In this document: piece after piece, positions 54,653 to 63,975 of the stretch
How the letters are laid out: every line of letters begins with the position of its first letter
Numbering within the stretch: the first letter of the stretch is position 1
Assembly (NCBI GenBank): GCA_035471805.1
Contig: DATIPS010000031.1
Span: 53,476-117,475, forward strand
DNA: 64,000 bases
Source: Acidimicrobiia bacterium
Lineage (GTDB): Bacteria; Actinomycetota; Acidimicrobiia; Spongiisociales; JAHEDJ01
Direction of reading: 5' to 3'
Translations under genes and position numbers: made by a program
Notes under the pieces: generated by a model
The model's input: only the letters and a program-made list of their open reading frames with translations
Told to the model about the DNA's origin: nothing
Databases searched by the model: none

Positions 54653-55567
54653 ATGTCACGCCTCGCCAAGTTCGCATGGGCCACGCTGGTCGTGAACGTG
54701 GCGGTTGTCATCTACGGGGCCTTTGTGCGCGCAAGCGGATCGGGCGCCGGATGCGGGCCCTCTTGGCCCACCTGCGACGGCGAGATCATCCCGGGAGGTC
54801 TCGACGGTGCGCGCGCCGTCGAGTTCACGCATCGGGTGACGAGTGCTCTGGCGGCTCTCATGGTCGCAGTTGTCGCCATCTGGGTGCTCCGAACTTTCGA
54901 GAAGGGGCAGCAGATCCGAACGGCAGCCTGGTTGTCTGGGATCTTCATCATTTCGGAGTCGCTGGTCGGTGCCGTTCTCGTGCTGGCCGAATGGGTGGCC
55001 GACGATGCTTCCGCGGCCCGCACGGTGATGGTTCCCGTCCATCTCGTCAATACGTTTGTGCTGCTCGGTTCGCTGGCGTTGCTGGCCTGGTGGGCTTCCG
55101 GACGCGGCCCTGTTCGAGTGGCAGGTGCTCGCGGATTCGTTTGGTACTTCTCCGCTTCGGTGCTGGGGATGATCGTCGTTTCGGCGACGGGTGGCGTCAC
55201 TGCTCTGGCGGACACCTTGTTCCCGCTGGAGTCGGTCGGGGAAGGTCTATCGAGTGCGACTGCGGACGCCGAGCACTTCTTGACCAGATTGCGGGTCATC
55301 CATCCGGTCGCGGCCATCGCAATAGGAGCCTTCACCGCCTGGATGGCCTGGACGTTCGGCGCCGGAGCGGAGAAACGGCTGACTCAGCGCCTGGCCGTTG
55401 CCATCGTGGGCATCGTGGTGGTGCAGTTCTTCGCCGGCATGACGAATATCGTGCTGGGAACGCCCGTGTGGCTGCAGCTCATTCATCTCGCGCTGGCGGA
55501 CCTGCTGTGGCTGGGTCTGGTCTTCTTCGGAGCCTCGACGCTGGAAACGGAACCCGTCCCCGTCTGA
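54653..55567 (+). CDS. ctaA: Heme A synthase
   Basis: A 304-residue membrane enzyme that oxidises heme o to heme a for the caa3 oxidase. It has eight helices and four conserved histidines (EFTHRVTSAL, VHLVNTF, IHPVAAIA, IHLALADLLW). The Cys pair in the first extracytoplasmic loop (GCGPSWPTC) is also present. It works with ctaB and the ctaCDEF operon about 30 kb away. The stop codon lies in an 18-base inverted repeat. Confidence 0.93.
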   Translation: MSRLAKFAWATLVVNVAVVIYGAFVRASGSGAGCGPSWPTCDGEIIPGGLDGARAVEFTHRVTSALAALMVAVVAIWVLRTFEKGQQIRTAAWLSGIFIISESLVGAVLVLAEWVADDASAARTVMVPVHLVNTFVLLGSLALLAWWASGRGPVRVAGARGFVWYFSASVLGMIVVSATGGVTALADTLFPLESVGEGLSSATADAEHFLTRLRVIHPVAAIAIGAFTAWMAWTFGAGAEKRLTQRLAVAIVGIVVVQFFAGMTNIVLGTPVWLQLIHLALADLLWLGLVFFGASTLETEPVPV

Positions 55568-55624
55568 GTTTTCTCAGCAATGCTGTGGTTGCTGGAGAAC
55601 ATCAGTATTGCTGAGAAAACTCAG
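55564..55624. repeat. 18-base inverted repeat spanning two convergent stop codons
   Basis: CTGAGTTTTCTCAGCAAT (55564-55581) and its exact complement (55607-55624) are separated by 25 bases. The ctaA TGA lies in the left arm and the TGA of the YyaL-type gene in the right arm. Each arm also folds on itself (CTGAG-TTTT-CTCAG). It is probably a bidirectional terminator. Confidence 0.6.
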
Positions 55625-57633
55625 CGGAGCTGGGAGCGGAGGGCCACCGGGTCCGACACCGGCAGCTTGCAGGCGAACCCTTCGCACACATAGGCGAGTG
55701 TTCCGCCGTTCTGCGCTCTGTTGGCGAGCAGCGGGACGATCGCGCCGTCGGCATTTGCACGATCCAGCGCGATGATCAGCTCGGGCCGGAAAGCCTCCCA
55801 GACGACCTGGTGGAGAGCCCCGGCGTCGGGGCCAACGATGGCGACCTCCCGCGGACCGATATCGAGAGAAGTGAGAACCGAGAGCAAGTGGCCGACGGCG
55901 CTCGGGTATTGCTCGACGAGCGCGGCACTGTCGCGAAGCGCCCTCTCCGCGGCCAGGCGGAGTTCCGAATCGCCCGTATACAGCGACAGCCACAGCAGCG
56001 CCTCGGCGGCGAGTGAAGTTCCAGACGGGAGTGGATTGTCCATCTGGTCCATCGGTCGTGTGATCAGTTCCTCGGCGTCCGCTCCCGTCGAGTAGAGGCT
56101 GCCGCCGTCGGTGAACAGCTCCAGCATCGTTCGGGTGAGCCGCTCCGCTTCGGTGTACCACTCCACCTCACCGGTCGCCTGGTAGAGGGTGAACAACCCG
56201 ACCGCGTAGCCCGCGTAGTCGTCGAGGAAACCCAGGATCTTGGCGGTGCCTTGCCCCCAGGACCGCAGCAGCCTCCCGTCGTCCGTTCGCAGATTGTCCA
56301 GAACGAATCGTGCATTCCGTCTTGCCCTCTCGAGCAAGCGCTCGTCTCCCAGGATCACTCCCGCCTCGGCGAAGGCTCGCAGGGCGAGGCCATTCCAAGC
56401 TGTGATGATCTTGTCGTCGAGGCCGGGCCTCACACGGTTTGAGCGTTGGTGCAGCAATGCTTCCTTCGCTCGGTCGAGGATGTCAACGACGTCCTCGACC
56501 GGCATGTCGAACCGGCCGGCCAACTCGTCGGGAGCGACCGCCTCGTGGAGGTGATTGGCCCCCTCGAAATTCCCCGACCCGGTCACTCCGAAGTGGGCGC
56601 CTGCCACTTCTGCGCCGGTTCCGACCAGCAGGTCAAACTCTTCCTTCGCCCAGGTGTAGAACTTGCCTTCTGCTCCTTCGGAGTCGGCATCCTCGGCCGA
56701 GAAGAAGCCGCCGTCCGGATGAGACAAATCGCGGAGCAGGTAGTCGAGGGTCTCGACGGCTATGTCGCGAAACCCGGATCTGCCGGTCACCTGCCAGGCC
56801 CGGAGATAGAGACGGGCCAGCTGGGCATTGTCGTAGAGCATCTTCTCGAAGTGGGGAATGAGCCAATCCGCATCTACCGAGTAGCGGGCGAACCCGCCCC
56901 CCACATGGTCGCGGATACCGCCGGATGCCATCCGCGCCAGAGTTGCCTCGACCATATCTTGCGCTCTCGGTGCCCAGGGCTGTCCGGCGGCACGCAAGAG
57001 GAACTCGAGAACCGGCTGCTGGGGGAATTTCGGAGCACCACCGAATCCGCCTCGCCGATGGTCGAAGGATGCCTCGATCCGGAGATATGCGGCGGCCAGG
57101 GCGTCCCGGCCGGGGACCGCGTCGGCCACCGGCAGCCGGCGGGCGACGGCCGAGGTGAGGTGATCGGCCTGATCTTCGACGCCGTCTCGCCGCTCCGACC
57201 AGGCCTCTGCCACAGACGTCAAGACCCGGCGGAACGACGGAAGGCCGTGGCGGTCATCCGGTGGGAAGTATGTGCCGGCAAAGAAAGGCTTCCCCGCGGG
57301 TGTCAGCCAGACTGTCATGGGCCAGCCTCCGCGGCCGGTCGTCGCCTGGACGGCACTCATGTAGATGCCGTCTACGTCGGGCCGTTCCTCACGATCCACC
57401 TTCACATTGACGAACAACTCGTTCATGACCGCGGCTGTTTGCGGATCCTCGAAGGACTCGTGTGCCATGACGTGGCACCAATGGCATGCCGAGTAGCCGA
57501 CCGACAGAAGGATGGGCCTGTCCTCGACCCGGGCTCGCTCGAAAGCCGCTTCTCCCCAGGGGTACCAGTCGACGGGGTTGTCTTGATGCTGGCGCAGATA
57601 CGGGGATGTTTCGTCGGCGAGGCGGTTCGGCAT
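55621..57633 (-). CDS. Thioredoxin-domain protein of the YyaL/DUF255 family
   Basis: A 670-residue cytoplasmic protein. Residues 1-160 are a DUF255 thioredoxin fold that begins [25 protein letters not shown], with SACHWCHVM as active site (CxxC). The rest is an (alpha/alpha)6 barrel related to GlcNAc 2-epimerases ([30 protein letters not shown]). The biological role of the family is not established. The ATG at 57633 is preferred over an upstream GTG. Confidence 0.92.
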   Translation of the reverse strand: MPNRLADETSPYLRQHQDNPVDWYPWGEAAFERARVEDRPILLSVGYSACHWCHVMAHESFEDPQTAAVMNELFVNVKVDREERPDVDGIYMSAVQATTGRGGWPMTVWLTPAGKPFFAGTYFPPDDRHGLPSFRRVLTSVAEAWSERRDGVEDQADHLTSAVARRLPVADAVPGRDALAAAYLRIEASFDHRRGGFGGAPKFPQQPVLEFLLRAAGQPWAPRAQDMVEATLARMASGGIRDHVGGGFARYSVDADWLIPHFEKMLYDNAQLARLYLRAWQVTGRSGFRDIAVETLDYLLRDLSHPDGGFFSAEDADSEGAEGKFYTWAKEEFDLLVGTGAEVAGAHFGVTGSGNFEGANHLHEAVAPDELAGRFDMPVEDVVDILDRAKEALLHQRSNRVRPGLDDKIITAWNGLALRAFAEAGVILGDERLLERARRNARFVLDNLRTDDGRLLRSWGQGTAKILGFLDDYAGYAVGLFTLYQATGEVEWYTEAERLTRTMLELFTDGGSLYSTGADAEELITRPMDQMDNPLPSGTSLAAEALLWLSLYTGDSELRLAAERALRDSAALVEQYPSAVGHLLSVLTSLDIGPREVAIVGPDAGALHQVVWEAFRPELIIALDRANADGAIVPLLANRAQNGGTLAYVCEGFACKLPVSDPVALRSQLR

Positions 57634-57679
57634 GGCGGCCACCGTAGCGAAGCCGTGGATTTGTGTTTCCGGCTGAGTC

Positions 57680-58516
57680 CTAGCCGAGCTGTTCGCGCCA
57701 GGCGTAGCGAGGCTCGTAGCCCAGCAATGCCCGTGCTTTGGCGATCGACAAAAGGGTTTCGGATCCCTCGACCGGCCGGGTAACGGGAACGTTCGGGAAG
57801 ACTTGCTCCATCAGTTCCATGCTCGGGCGAACCATGCACGTATCTGCTGCCGCGATCAGGAAGTTGTCCGCCGAGTCGAGTTCCGACTCGAGTGCGAGCC
57901 GAGCTGCCTGAGCGACGTCGCGCGCGTCGACGTACCCCCAGAGGTTCCAGCTGCGGATAGTCGGGTCGTCCTGCCACCCCTGGAACCGTTGGTAATCATG
58001 CGGCTCCATGATGTTCGAGATTCGAAGTCCCAGGTAGGGGATTCCGTGCCACCGGTTGAACTGGCCGGCAATGACCTCCCCCGCCAGTTTGGAGAGGGCG
58101 TAATGGAACTCGGGCAGTCGCGGGTGCTGTTCATCGATCGGGGCGTACTCCGGGTCGCGTCGTTTGAACGGGATGCCGATCAGAGTCTCCGACGAAGCCC
58201 AGACGACCTTTTCCAATCCGAGCGTTGCTGCTGCCGAAAAGACGTTGTACGTGCTCATCAAGTTGATGCGGAAGGTCTCGCCGTCGGGTAGTACGTTCGG
58301 TGCGGGAACAGCCGCGAGGTGGACAACGGCGTCCACGGCAGACAGGACCTCGATCGTCTGTCCGAGATCCGTCAGGTCGGCGATCAGCGCCGGTTCGTCC
58401 GGATCCCGCGACGCGGCGATGTCGATGTCGATCACGTCGTATCCGTGTTCACGCAGTTCGGCGACGCAGGCGCGTCCGGCTTTGCCACTTCCACCGGTCA
58501 CGGCGATCTTCCGCAC
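57680..58516 (-). CDS. NAD-dependent epimerase/dehydratase (extended SDR)
   Basis: A 278-residue Rossmann enzyme with TGGSGKAGR for NAD(P), catalytic YxxxK in [10 protein letters not shown] and Ser in WASSETL. It resembles nucleoside-sugar epimerases or uronate dehydrogenases; the substrate is unknown. The GTG at 58516 follows an AGGAAGAG ribosome site. It lies 46 bases upstream of the YyaL-type gene on the same strand. Confidence 0.88.
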   Translation of the reverse strand: MRKIAVTGGSGKAGRACVAELREHGYDVIDIDIAASRDPDEPALIADLTDLGQTIEVLSAVDAVVHLAAVPAPNVLPDGETFRINLMSTYNVFSAAATLGLEKVVWASSETLIGIPFKRRDPEYAPIDEQHPRLPEFHYALSKLAGEVIAGQFNRWHGIPYLGLRISNIMEPHDYQRFQGWQDDPTIRSWNLWGYVDARDVAQAARLALESELDSADNFLIAAADTCMVRPSMELMEQVFPNVPVTRPVEGSETLLSIAKARALLGYEPRYAWREQLG

Positions 58517-58604
58517 TTCTGCTCTCTTCCTCTGGATATGTCGACTCTACGGCGTCGTTCGCCCCGGTGAGCCTCGATCCGAGCCGGGCCGCTGCCGGGC
58601 GGCG

Positions 58605-58610
58605 TAGCAT
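58605..58610 (+). promoter_or_regulatory. -10 element of the VOC gene at 58.6 kb (leaderless)
   Basis: TAGCAT lies seven bases before the ATG at 58618; no ribosome site is present. Confidence 0.38.
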
Positions 58611-58617
58611 CGGGACC

Positions 58618-59232
58618 ATGTTGCGATTCGATCATGCGATCTTGACGGTCGCCGACCTCGATGGCGCCGCGCAACGGTTGCTCGATGAGCACGGGCTCGA
58701 CTCGGTGCCCGGTGGTCGTCACGCCGGCCACGGCACTGCGAATCGACTTGTTCCACTCGGTCACGACTACGTCGAGCTGGTGGCGGTGGTGGACCCGACC
58801 GAGGCGGCGGAGAGCCCGTTCGGTCGGTGGGTCGGGATGCACGCCGTCGGTGACCGTCCGGCCGGAATCTGCCTCCGCACGACCGACATCGTCGGCCTCG
58901 GTCGACGCCTCGACCTGGCGCCGGTGCGGATGTCGAGGGTGCGACCGGATGGAGTCGAACTCAGCTGGCGGCTCCTTGGGCTGGAGGTGGCACTTGGTGC
59001 GGGCCTGCCGTTCTTCATCGAATGGGACGTGCATCCGGGGGATTATCCGGGGAGATCGGGCGCAGCTCACCTCGTCAATCCCCGGGGGATTTCTTGGGTC
59101 GAGCTCGGCGGAGACGCCGAGCGTCTCGACGGCTGGCTGGGTGCGCACGACCTGGATCTGAGGATCGTCGACGGATCTCCCGGCGTGCATCGGGTTGGGA
59201 TCGATACCGACGCCGGCGTAGTCGTCCTCTGA
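58618..59232 (+). CDS. Glyoxalase-like (VOC superfamily) protein
   Basis: A 204-residue protein of the Glyoxalase_3 type. It starts MLRFDHAILTVADLDGAAQRLLDEHGL, with HAGHGTANRLVPLGHDYVELV as the first half-site and FFIEWDVHPGDYPGR before the second. Function unknown. It is divergent from the SDR gene, and the start is supported by the -10 box just upstream. Confidence 0.83.
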   Translation: MLRFDHAILTVADLDGAAQRLLDEHGLDSVPGGRHAGHGTANRLVPLGHDYVELVAVVDPTEAAESPFGRWVGMHAVGDRPAGICLRTTDIVGLGRRLDLAPVRMSRVRPDGVELSWRLLGLEVALGAGLPFFIEWDVHPGDYPGRSGAAHLVNPRGISWVELGGDAERLDGWLGAHDLDLRIVDGSPGVHRVGIDTDAGVVVL

Positions 59233-59332
59233 CCGACTTGCACCGCTCATCCTGCCGTACCGTATGGGAATTGGTGGATGACCAGGGGAAATGCTGAACT
59301 CGATCGATCGGAGAGCCCTCAAAGAAAGGGGG

Positions 59333-59361
59333 TTCACAAGACGGGCGATGTATGTCATAGT
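59333..59361 (+). promoter_or_regulatory. Candidate promoter of the sigma factor gene
   Basis: TTCACA (59333-59338) and CATAGT (59356-59361) are spaced by 17 bases. This would give a 5' leader of roughly 35-55 bases. Confidence 0.4.
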
Positions 59362-59403
59362 GCAGCCTGATAGCGGTCAGAGTCACACAACACTCGCCGC
59401 CCG

Positions 59404-60429
59404 ATGGAGGACACCCCCAACATGCCCCCTGCCGAAAAGACGCGTCCAGCGCGAACAAAAGCAGCAGATGCTCGAGCCAAGCGCGAGCGTGACCGTGCAA
59501 GCAAACTGACGGATGAACGAGGACGGCTCACCACCGATCTCGTCAGCCAGTATCTCACCGCAATTGGCGAATACGACCTGCTCACGGCCGAGCAGGAAGT
59601 CGAGCTGGCGCAGCGGATCGAAACCGGCGAAGACGCGTCCGTCAAGCTCGAGAACAAAGAGTTCAAAGGTAAGAAGGAAGAGCTCGAACTCCGCCGCAAG
59701 TCCCGCAAGGGCAAAGAGGCAAAAGATGCCTTCCTCACTGCCAACCTCCGCCTGGTGGTGGCCAATGCCCGCCGGTATGCCAACACGTCCGGAATCGACT
59801 TCCTCGATCTGATCCAGGAAGGCAATCTTGGTCTCATCCGTGCAGTCGAGAAGTTCGACTGGCGAAAGGGCTTCAAGTTCTCCACGTACGCCACCTGGTG
59901 GATCAGGCAGGCGATAACGCGGGCCATCGCCGACAAGTCCAGGACCGTTCGTATCCCCGTGCATCTGCACGACACGCTGGCGGCCGTGCGCGCCGCTCAG
60001 GCCAGCCTGAAGGCCGAGCTGGGCCGTGACCCCAAGCCAGAAGAGATCGCCGAAGAGGCGGGCGTGACCGTCGACAAGGTCGAGCTGGCCCTCGGCGTCG
60101 CCGACACGGTCTCGCTCGAACAGCCGGTCGGTGAGGACGGCGCGCAGCTCGGCGACTTCATCGAAGACGAGGATGCCGCTGATCCTGTGCAAATCACCGA
60201 AGAGATGGACGTCGCCAACAGCCTGCGACGCTCGATCGAGCGGCTCCCCGACCGGGAGGGTCGCATTCTCGCTCTCCGGTACGGCTTCTACGATGGAGTC
60301 CCCCGGACGCTCGAAGAGATCGGTGAGGAGTTCAATCTCACCCGGGAGCGGATCCGTCAGCTCGAGAAGCTGGCACTGTGCCGTCTTCGCCATCCTTCGT
60401 TCGGAATCCGCGAACAGGATCTCGTCTAG
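59404..60429 (+). CDS. RNA polymerase sigma factor, sigma-70 group 1/2
   Basis: A 341-residue sigma factor without region 1.1. Region 1.2 is [29 protein letters not shown]. Region 2 has [30 protein letters not shown] and the -10 recognition stretch [17 protein letters not shown]. Region 3 follows, and region 4 has the helix-turn-helix [20 protein letters not shown]. It may be the housekeeping factor or a close paralogue such as SigB/HrdB-like. GGAGG at 59405-59409 favours ATG 59422; ATG 59404 remains possible. Confidence 0.92.
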   Translation: MEDTPNMPPAEKTRPARTKAADARAKRERDRASKLTDERGRLTTDLVSQYLTAIGEYDLLTAEQEVELAQRIETGEDASVKLENKEFKGKKEELELRRKSRKGKEAKDAFLTANLRLVVANARRYANTSGIDFLDLIQEGNLGLIRAVEKFDWRKGFKFSTYATWWIRQAITRAIADKSRTVRIPVHLHDTLAAVRAAQASLKAELGRDPKPEEIAEEAGVTVDKVELALGVADTVSLEQPVGEDGAQLGDFIEDEDAADPVQITEEMDVANSLRRSIERLPDREGRILALRYGFYDGVPRTLEEIGEEFNLTRERIRQLEKLALCRLRHPSFGIREQDLV

Positions 60430-60470
60430 TCGCGAGTCGCGAGTTACTCGTGGCGAGTCTCAGCATCAAA

Positions 60471-60497
60471 GAGGAGCGGGTCACCGGCCCGCTCCTC
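60471..60497 (+). terminator. Terminator of the sigma factor gene
   Basis: GAGGAGCGGG and CCCGCTCCTC form a 10 bp stem with a 7-base loop, followed by TTCTCTT, 42 bases after the stop codon. Confidence 0.72.
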
Positions 60498-60629
60498 TTC
60501 TCTTGGACGTGACGCCTCTCCCGGGGAGATGGATAGCCTGATCGACGCGTGAGGCGCCCCCTCAATCGGCCGACCGGCGGTACCGGGGTTCTAGTTCATC
60601 GCTAGCCTCAGTGGAGAAGGAGGCGCGCT

Positions 60630-61019
60630 GTGAAACTGGCAGATCTCATCTCGACCCCGCCGGAGATGTGCGGGTCCGACATCACGATGGCCCAAGCTGC
60701 AGCGGAGATGGTGTCCGCGGGTGTCGGGTCGATGGGCGTCATCGACGAAGGCAAGTTCGCCGGCATAGTCACCGAACGCGATGTCCTCGAAGCGGTTGCC
60801 AAGGGGCTCGACGTCGATTCAGAGCCGGTCCGTTGTTGCATGACGCGCAGCCCGGATGTCTTCTCCCCAGACACCGATGTCTATCAGGCGGCCGAGTACC
60901 TGCTGGAGACCGGCTATCGGCATCTACCGGTGGTCGAGGACGAACTTGTGGGCATTCTGAGCATCCGCGACGTGTTGGTCGGTATCGTCGACCCCGGCCG
61001 GATTGTCGAGCCGCGATGA
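60630..61019 (+). CDS. CBS-pair domain protein
   Basis: A 129-residue protein made of two CBS motifs (MGVIDEGKFAGIVTERDVLEAVAK and HLPVVEDELVGILSIRDVL). Such free-standing CBS pairs bind AMP, ATP or similar ligands and regulate partners. The GTG at 60630 follows GGAGG. It is a paralogue of the next gene. Confidence 0.88.
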   Translation: MKLADLISTPPEMCGSDITMAQAAAEMVSAGVGSMGVIDEGKFAGIVTERDVLEAVAKGLDVDSEPVRCCMTRSPDVFSPDTDVYQAAEYLLETGYRHLPVVEDELVGILSIRDVLVGIVDPGRIVEPR

Positions 61020-61071
61020 AGACGGAACCTTCCGCGCCATCTAGGGTGGCCGGTGAGAGGGAGGTCGTGCT

Positions 61072-61449
61072 GTGAAACTCCACGGACTCGTTGGTGGTCG
61101 CGCCGAAGTGTGCGGCCCGGAAACAACCTTGCGGGACGCGGCGGAAGCGATGCTCGACGCGGGCGTCGGGTCCATCGCGGTCATCGACGGCCCCCGGCTC
61201 ACCGGAATCCTGACCGAGCGGGACCTGCTGCGCGCAACCGCCGACGGAGCGAACCCGGACGACGAACTCGTGCGCGACTGGATGACGGTCGACCCCGACG
61301 TGACTTCGCCGGAGAGCGAGGTCCGGGATGCCGCCAAATGGATGCTCGAGATCGGCTATCGCCATCTTCCGGTCATGGAAGACAACGAGCTCCTGGGAAT
61401 CGTCTCGATCAAGGACCTGCTCTGGGTGCTGCTGTCCGACAAAGAGTGA
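61072..61449 (+). CDS. CBS-pair domain protein, tandem paralogue
   Basis: A 125-residue protein with the same layout as its upstream neighbour (IAVIDGPRLTGILTERDLL and HLPVMEDNELLGIVSIKDLL). The GTG at 61072 follows GGGAGG, and the sequence around the start repeats that of the first gene, indicating a tandem duplication followed by divergence. The two may form a heterodimer. Confidence 0.87.
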   Translation: MKLHGLVGGRAEVCGPETTLRDAAEAMLDAGVGSIAVIDGPRLTGILTERDLLRATADGANPDDELVRDWMTVDPDVTSPESEVRDAAKWMLEIGYRHLPVMEDNELLGIVSIKDLLWVLLSDKE

Positions 61450-61500
61450 CCGGCTGAGGGCGATCTCTCCGCCGGCGCTCCCGTCGAGGTCTACTCGCGA

Positions 61501-63885
61501 TCAGTCACCGACCGGGATCCACACCACCGCGACCTCGTCGACGACGATGTCGGTCTTCTCCAGGCCGATCTCGACCGTCTCGAGCCTTCCGGCGGAGACA
61601 TCCCATTTGTCGGTGATCTCCAGAACGTCGTTGGTCAGTTCGTCTTCGATGGCTTCGAGTTCCGAGTACTTGTCTCCCATCGTCTGCTCCGCAGTGCGCA
61701 GGCGTTCCTGGGTCCTTGCCGTCTCCGAACGGCGCCGGGCGGCGCGGCTGATGCCGCCTGAGCGGCCCCGGCCTCCCAGGAAGACCGAAAGCAGATCCCC
61801 GGCGCCCGAGAGCAACTCGCTCTGACGGCGACCCTGAACATCGGACTCGAGTTCGCGCACCCGCCGTTCGGCCGTCAGCAGCTGGTCCTTGACCCGCTTT
61901 ATCCTGGTTTCATACCGGTCCTTCAGCTTGGCGATCGCCGCGTCGGCAGCATCCTCTCCGGCGGCACGACACCGTTCGGCGAAAGACTCGCGTGTTTCCC
62001 CGACACGGGAGTAGAGCTTCAGCTCCGGGTTCTTGAATACTTCGACGCTGCGGTTCCGCAGCAGGTAGTTCTTCAAGTCGGCTGAAACGGAAGTGAAGTA
62101 CGAGGCTTTGTCGAGCGACGCGTTCGGAAGGATGTAGGTTGCATCCTCAGGCCCTTCCGCACGAAAATCCCGCTCGTCGTAGTCGACCGCGGTGGCCGTC
62201 GACGGGTCGAACCGGTCGCTCAGCGGGAAGAAGATCGCCTCCCACTCCTCGTCGTGGTTCACATCGGCGTACTGGTCGTCGTAGGTGAGGTGCACTCTGG
62301 CGACGATCCCCGCTTCGTAGCGTTGAGAGGTCGGTGTGGCGCCGATCTCTCCGGCCCAGGGAGCGGCCGGATCCAGGTGGTAGACGGGGATCCGCGGCGC
62401 AACCTCCGGCGTGAGGACGGTTTCGTCCTCGGTGATGGGGGCGGCGGCGGGCTCCCCCGACGGTGCGGCTGCAGGCGGTTCGTATTCCGGAGCGTCCTTC
62501 ATCAGGCCGGCGACCTGGTCCCGGGTGAGAGGTCCCGCCAGATACGACATTGCCCAGCGGGTCGTGAAGACCAACGGCACAGCGGCCCGGGTGCTGTGCA
62601 GGACGAACTCCCTCTTGCCCAGATCCGAGATCAACTTGTCGAACAGGGGCACATCTACCGCACCCGATGCCGACTTGAGGCCCTCGACGATGCGGGCCTT
62701 GTCCCGCTCGGTCTGCAGGCGGCCGATCATCCACGTGCCGGCATTCGACATCGCCTTGTAGTCGAGGTCCACCGGATTCTGGGTGGACAGGAGCATGCCG
62801 ACACCGTGCGCCCTGGCTTGTTTGAGGATCGTGAGGATCGGCTTCTTGGAGGGCGGTTCGGCCGTCGGGGGAGCGAACCCGAACACCTCGTCCATGTAGA
62901 TCATCGCCCGCAGGTCGGACGTTCCGGCCTGGGTGCGCATCCAGGTGACGACCTTCGATAGCAGCAGGGTCACTACGAACTGTCGCTCGGTCTCCGACAG
63001 GTGGGCGAGGTAGAGGACCGAGGCCTTCGGGCGACCGTCGGTCTCATGGAGCAGCGATTGCACGTCGAGCGGTGGGCCCTCGAGCCAGGAGGCGAAGGAA
63101 GGTGAGGCAACGAGGCCGTTGAGACGCATGGCGAGCTTGGTCCGTTCCTTCTTGGGGAAGAAGGTGTCGAGGTCGAATACCCCGAGTTTGCGGAGCGGCG
63201 GCTCCTGCACCTGGCCGATCAGTGTCGCCAGGTCGAGGCTCCGTCCCTCCCTCCACGCCTTCTCGATGATGTTGGCCAGCAGGATGTGCTCGGGGCTGGC
63301 GATCGGATCGGCCTGGATCCCCGCCAGCACGAGCAGGCTCGAGACGAAACCTTCGATCTCGTCGCGGCCGGTCTCGGCGTCGATGTCCCAGTCGATGGTC
63401 GGGGCGGCGAGGGAACCGACGATGTTGAGTGGTATCCCGGCGGTCGAACCGGGCGTGTAGATCGAGAAGCCCGCCCCTGCACCGAGCGCCAGCATCCGGT
63501 CGGCGCCGATTTCCCAGCCGGCCAGGCCGTTCTTCCATAGATTGGCGGTGTCGGTTGCCAGCTCGTCGGGGGTGATCTCTTTGCGGCGGGCCTCCCCCTC
63601 GTCGATCCACGGGCGGAAATCCGACGGCCGGAACTGCGGGAAGTTGAGCAGCAGGTTGCCCATGTCCCCCTTGGGGTCGATGATCAGCGCCGGGATTCCA
63701 GAGAGAAGCGCCTCTTCGAGCGTCACGATGCCGAGGCCGGTCTTGCCCGATCCTGTCATTCCGACGATGACGCCGTGCGTCGTCAGATGGTGGGATTCGT
63801 AAAGAACCTGATTGCCGTCCCGCTCGCCCGTGCTGGGATCGAGCGTGCCCCCCAGAAACAGCTCGCCTCTGCCCACTTCGACCAC
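61501..63885 (-). CDS. HerA/DUF87-type ATPase (helicase HerA-like)
   Basis: A 794-residue ATPase. An N-terminal beta barrel (VEVGRGELFLGGT) precedes Walker A GMTGSGKTG near residues 42-50, Walker B AMIYMDEVFGF, a sensor TQNPVDLDYKAMSNAGTWMIGRL, and a long C-terminal region with a coiled coil (RIKRVKDQLLTAERRVRELESDV). Relatives pump or resect DNA or act in conjugation-like transfer. No NurA nuclease is adjacent. GTG 63885 is chosen because GAGGAG lies five bases upstream; the ATG at 63954 falls next to a terminator hairpin. Confidence 0.87.
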   Translation of the reverse strand: MVEVGRGELFLGGTLDPSTGERDGNQVLYESHHLTTHGVIVGMTGSGKTGLGIVTLEEALLSGIPALIIDPKGDMGNLLLNFPQFRPSDFRPWIDEGEARRKEITPDELATDTANLWKNGLAGWEIGADRMLALGAGAGFSIYTPGSTAGIPLNIVGSLAAPTIDWDIDAETGRDEIEGFVSSLLVLAGIQADPIASPEHILLANIIEKAWREGRSLDLATLIGQVQEPPLRKLGVFDLDTFFPKKERTKLAMRLNGLVASPSFASWLEGPPLDVQSLLHETDGRPKASVLYLAHLSETERQFVVTLLLSKVVTWMRTQAGTSDLRAMIYMDEVFGFAPPTAEPPSKKPILTILKQARAHGVGMLLSTQNPVDLDYKAMSNAGTWMIGRLQTERDKARIVEGLKSASGAVDVPLFDKLISDLGKREFVLHSTRAAVPLVFTTRWAMSYLAGPLTRDQVAGLMKDAPEYEPPAAAPSGEPAAAPITEDETVLTPEVAPRIPVYHLDPAAPWAGEIGATPTSQRYEAGIVARVHLTYDDQYADVNHDEEWEAIFFPLSDRFDPSTATAVDYDERDFRAEGPEDATYILPNASLDKASYFTSVSADLKNYLLRNRSVEVFKNPELKLYSRVGETRESFAERCRAAGEDAADAAIAKLKDRYETRIKRVKDQLLTAERRVRELESDVQGRRQSELLSGAGDLLSVFLGGRGRSGGISRAARRRSETARTQERLRTAEQTMGDKYSELEAIEDELTNDVLEITDKWDVSAGRLETVEIGLEKTDIVVDEVAVVWIPVGD

Positions 63886-63911
63886 TCCGGCTCCTCGCTC
63901 GTTGTGTCGGG

Positions 63912-63917
63912 ATTGTA
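63912..63917 (-). promoter_or_regulatory. -10 element of the HerA-like gene
   Basis: Minus-strand TACAAT, close to consensus, sits 26 bases before the GTG at 63885 and gives a short leader that includes the GAGGAG site. Confidence 0.4.
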
Positions 63918-63929
63918 TCCGGACGCGGA

Positions 63930-63952
63930 GAGGCGGCCCATCGGGCCGCCTC
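63930..63952 (-). terminator. Terminator of the gene entering from the right edge
   Basis: GAGGCGGCCC and GGGCCGCCTC form a 10 bp stem with an ATC loop, about 24 bases beyond a minus-strand stop codon. Confidence 0.5.
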
Positions 63953-63975
63953 ATTCGCGCTCACGTGCCGGAGGG

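Noticed and set aside
55621..57633. YyaL-type protein as a spermatogenesis or GlcNAc epimerase enzyme with a named reaction
   Set aside because: The fold is clear but no activity is established for the family, so no function was assigned.
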